Made by a program: the position numbers and the translations under genes. This document shows, piece after piece, positions 13,898 through 15,642 of a DNA stretch of 15,642 bases; the first letter of the stretch is position 1, and each line of letters begins with the position of its first letter. Where the stretch lies: the NCBI GenBank assembly GCA_046729975.1, contig JBKPHS010000045.1:1-15642 (forward strand), written 5' to 3'. The DNA is from JBKPHS01 sp046729975 (GTDB lineage: Bacteria > Actinomycetota > Thermoleophilia > Solirubrobacterales > Thermoleophilaceae). Below the pieces are notes generated by a model. The model searched no databases and was not told the origin of the DNA. It saw only the letters and a list, made by a program, of their open reading frames with translations.

Positions 13898-15396
13898 GCC
13901 CGCACCTCTGATCCAACCTGGACGGACTCGTCGAGCGCCGCGTTGACGTCCGCGTAGAGAGCGAGGGCCTGCTCGAGCGTGTCGCCGATGGCGGTCAACC
14001 CGATCCACCCGGCGGCGGCAAGTGCGCTGAGCATGTGGAGGGCGATGCCCGTCTGCGTTTCACCGTGCCAGCCGATGCTGCGGTGCTCCGCGACATCGAG
14101 CAGGTCGTCAGGCGTCAGCGTCGCGTACCCGTCGCCCGCCAGGTGGTCGGTAGCCACGTATCGCTTCAGCTCGCCGTTCCCAGTTCGGTATTCCCCGGCC
14201 AACGGGTCGTATCGGCCGCCCGTCAAGGCCTGCAGCGCGAAGAACGGATGTGTCGTGCCCCCGCAGCGGAGGTTGATCTCGAGGGCGTAGAGCTGCCACC
14301 CGCCGTGTCGGCGAGCGGCCGCGAAGTCGACGGCACAGCGGCCGATCACACCCTCGCGCGCGAGCCGGCGCCCAACCTTCAGGCCTTCGAGCGCGAGCGG
14401 CGCGGCGTAGTCGGGGTCGGCGGGGAAGTGACACCCGAAGTACTTCTGCCCATGCTCGCCGCCGAGCACCTGATCGTGCGTCGAGAGGATCTCGACCTGT
14501 CCCGCCGGGCTGATCTGGAGCTGGACGCTCGGGCTCCGGAACTGTTCGCCCTCGACACGCTCCTCGACGATCCCGCTGTCTCGCTCGAGGGCGCCCCAGA
14601 AGTCCTCCGCGTTCTGCCTGTCGTCCACCGGCTCAACCGACGCCACCGCCTGCGCGAGCCCTGCGCTCCCGTCTGCGCCGCCGACGTGGACGAGCGCATT
14701 GCCGAGCCCGCCGGCGCTGCTGTTCAGCTTCACGACCACCTCGTTCAGGTCAGGACGTTCCGCCCTGACCTCGTCGATCGCGGCCACCACGTCGTCGCGG
14801 TCGCGGACGTCGCGCCCGGGGGGATGCGGTACCCCCTCGTCTGCGAACACGCGGCGCGCACCCTGCTTGGTGCCGAGCCATCCCAGCGCCGGGTCGGCGC
14901 CGAACAGCGGGAGTCCGAGCCGGACGGCGAGCTCCACCTCGTGCGCTGAGGTCGTGAACGGCAGCAGGAGCGTGAGCTCAGGGTCGACGATCAGTCGCCG
15001 GATCCGCTCGATCGCCCCTGGACGCTCGAGCAGCTTCTCCGTGAGTGGCCGGTTCGCGCTGTCCACGAGCGAGACGACGTGAAAGCGCGCACGCGCCTCG
15101 GGCGTGTCCAGCTCGGGGACCAGCCCGAAGAAGTAGTCGACTATGCGCGGCAGGATCGGCTGCGAGGTGACGTAGACCACGCGCGAACGAGGCGCGCGGA
15201 GCAGGCTGAGCACCAGGCACAGGAAGCGCTCCTCGTACGCGGGAAACACTGGAAAGAGATGGCTCGGGAGGTCGAGGCTCATCGAGTGAACGACGACGAA
15301 CGTCCGCTCGACGTCCCCGACCGACCGGAGCGCGAACTTCGGCCACGATGCGCGCAGATTCGCCTGAAGCGCCGCGTAGCTCGCCGATGTCGGCAT
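13894..15396 (-). CDS. PGM1-like ATP-grasp ligase (peptide ligase-related)
   Basis: The 500-residue protein resembles PGM1, the ATP-grasp ligase that joins an amino acid to a peptide in pheganomycin synthesis. A pre-ATP-grasp domain covers about 1-170 (VVVHSMSLDLPSHLF, VVYVTSQPI). The ATP-grasp core has GTKQGARRVF (175-184), VVKLNSSAGGLGN (221-233) with a glycine-rich loop, EERVEGEQFRSPSVQ (278-292), and the metal-binding EINLRCGGTTHPF (373-385; Glu373, Asn375). The C-terminal domain (about 425-490, WHGETQTGIALHMLSALA, GLTAIGD) is the PGM1-type end. I chose the ATG at 15396: the open frame continues to 15492, but that would overlap the divergent ligD start, and a promoter sits at leaderless distance from 15396. 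No precursor peptide or biosynthetic cluster is nearby, so substrate and product are unknown. Confidence 0.85.
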   Translation of the reverse strand: MPTSASYAALQANLRASWPKFALRSVGDVERTFVVVHSMSLDLPSHLFPVFPAYEERFLCLVLSLLRAPRSRVVYVTSQPILPRIVDYFFGLVPELDTPEARARFHVVSLVDSANRPLTEKLLERPGAIERIRRLIVDPELTLLLPFTTSAHEVELAVRLGLPLFGADPALGWLGTKQGARRVFADEGVPHPPGRDVRDRDDVVAAIDEVRAERPDLNEVVVKLNSSAGGLGNALVHVGGADGSAGLAQAVASVEPVDDRQNAEDFWGALERDSGIVEERVEGEQFRSPSVQLQISPAGQVEILSTHDQVLGGEHGQKYFGCHFPADPDYAAPLALEGLKVGRRLAREGVIGRCAVDFAAARRHGGWQLYALEINLRCGGTTHPFFALQALTGGRYDPLAGEYRTGNGELKRYVATDHLAGDGYATLTPDDLLDVAEHRSIGWHGETQTGIALHMLSALAAAGWIGLTAIGDTLEQALALYADVNAALDESVQVGSEVRA

Positions 15397-15403
15397 CGAA
15401 AAC

Positions 15404-15432
15404 ACCGTACTGCCTCGCCGCCTCGGTGTCAG
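15404..15432 (-). promoter_or_regulatory. Promoter giving a leaderless ATP-grasp transcript
   Basis: On the minus strand CTGACA (15432-15427) is 17 bp from TACGGT (15409-15404), and the ATG follows 7 nt later with no Shine-Dalgarno site. The -35 is identical to that of the promoter at 6094, and the -10 fits TANNNT. It decides the start codon of the ATP-grasp gene. Confidence 0.55.
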
Positions 15433-15473
15433 CACGAGCGTGCGCCGGGCGTCGTTGCCGTAGAACTCCGGGC

Positions 15474-15642
15474 ATGGCCGCGGCCGAGGCAACGATCGTC
15501 GACGCCGGCGGGCGAGATCTCCGCGTGTCCAGCCCCGATCGCGTGATCTTCCCGAGGACCGAGCGCTCAGGCGAGGTCACCAAGCTGGACGTCGTCAGGT
15601 ATTACCTCGCCGTCGGGGACGGCATCATGCGCGCGCTCGAGC
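15474..15642 (+). CDS. ligD: LigD-type DNA polymerase/primase domain protein, N-terminal part (runs off the right edge)
   Basis: Fifty-six codons are visible before the window ends. The pattern VSSPDRVIFPRTERSGEVTKLDVVRYYLAV matches the start of the LigD polymerase (PrimPol) domain, which usually reads NPDKVLFP then TKxDLxxYY. These enzymes fill and join broken ends with Ku in non-homologous end joining. The full protein could be a stand-alone polymerase domain or a fusion with ligase and phosphoesterase domains; the window cannot tell. The ATG at 15474 has a TAGAAC hexamer (15461-15466) 7 nt upstream and no Shine-Dalgarno site, again a leaderless arrangement. It is divergent from the ATP-grasp gene, with 77 bp between the starts. 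Confidence 0.85.
   Translation, partial: MAAAEATIVDAGGRDLRVSSPDRVIFPRTERSGEVTKLDVVRYYLAVGDGIMRALE

Noticed and set aside
13894..15396. A pheganomycin-type biosynthetic cluster
   Set aside because: Only the ligase is present. I found no precursor peptide, tailoring enzyme or exporter in the window.
15397..15492. N-terminal extension of the ATP-grasp gene to 15492
   Set aside because: The extra 32 residues are Arg/Pro-rich and overlap the divergent ligD start. A promoter at leaderless distance supports the ATG at 15396.

Overview
The window is visibly GC-rich (about two thirds G+C by eye), densely packed, and shows strong codon-position GC bias. Its gene set suggests a soil or sediment actinobacterium: a LigD-type DNA repair polymerase, a non-haem ferritin with classical numbering, a pheganomycin-ligase-like ATP-grasp enzyme, a PucR-family regulator and many GTG starts. 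A deep-branching actinobacterial class such as Thermoleophilia is my best guess. That is inference; no rRNA or other phylogenetic marker is present.

Region 1 (1-4219, minus strand) is a five-gene operon read from right to left: E1 alpha, E1 beta and E2 of a 2-oxoacid dehydrogenase complex, then lipB and the start of lipA. Every junction overlaps (8, 20, 8 and 4 nt), so the complex and the two enzymes that put lipoate on its E2 are physically and probably translationally coupled. E3 is not in the window. The E2 linker carries a heptanucleotide repeat with a textbook G-quadruplex pattern on the template strand.

Region 2 (4220-6482) holds a secreted von Willebrand factor A protein on the minus strand. 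Divergent from it are two small uncharacterised membrane proteins whose predicted outer tails each carry two cysteines. The vWA gene and the two membrane genes are separated by a compact divergent promoter region with a perfect inverted repeat. The second membrane gene and the next operon converge on a heptamer repeat that folds into a long imperfect hairpin and supplies both stop codons.

Region 3 (6483-12112, minus strand) is an amine-catabolism operon: class III aminotransferase, PucR-type regulator, alanine dehydrogenase and gamma-aminobutyraldehyde-type aldehyde dehydrogenase. Together they can form a pyruvate-recycling cycle: amine plus pyruvate gives aldehyde plus alanine, alanine dehydrogenase regenerates pyruvate, and the aldehyde is oxidised to the acid.

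Region 4 (12113-15642) has an enolase-superfamily protein of unknown substrate and a ferritin on the plus strand. Converging on the ferritin, with shared CTAG stop codons, is a PGM1-like ATP-grasp ligase on the minus strand. Divergent from the ligase is the start of a LigD polymerase-domain gene that leaves the window.

A recurring regulatory theme is that six gene starts, five of them first in their transcription unit, lack a Shine-Dalgarno sequence and have a TA-rich -10-like hexamer 7-8 nt before the start codon, the signature of leaderless mRNAs. The operon genes mostly have strong GGAGG-type sites. No tRNA, rRNA, CRISPR array, insertion sequence or phage gene was seen, and no stretch over 300 bases lacks a gene.
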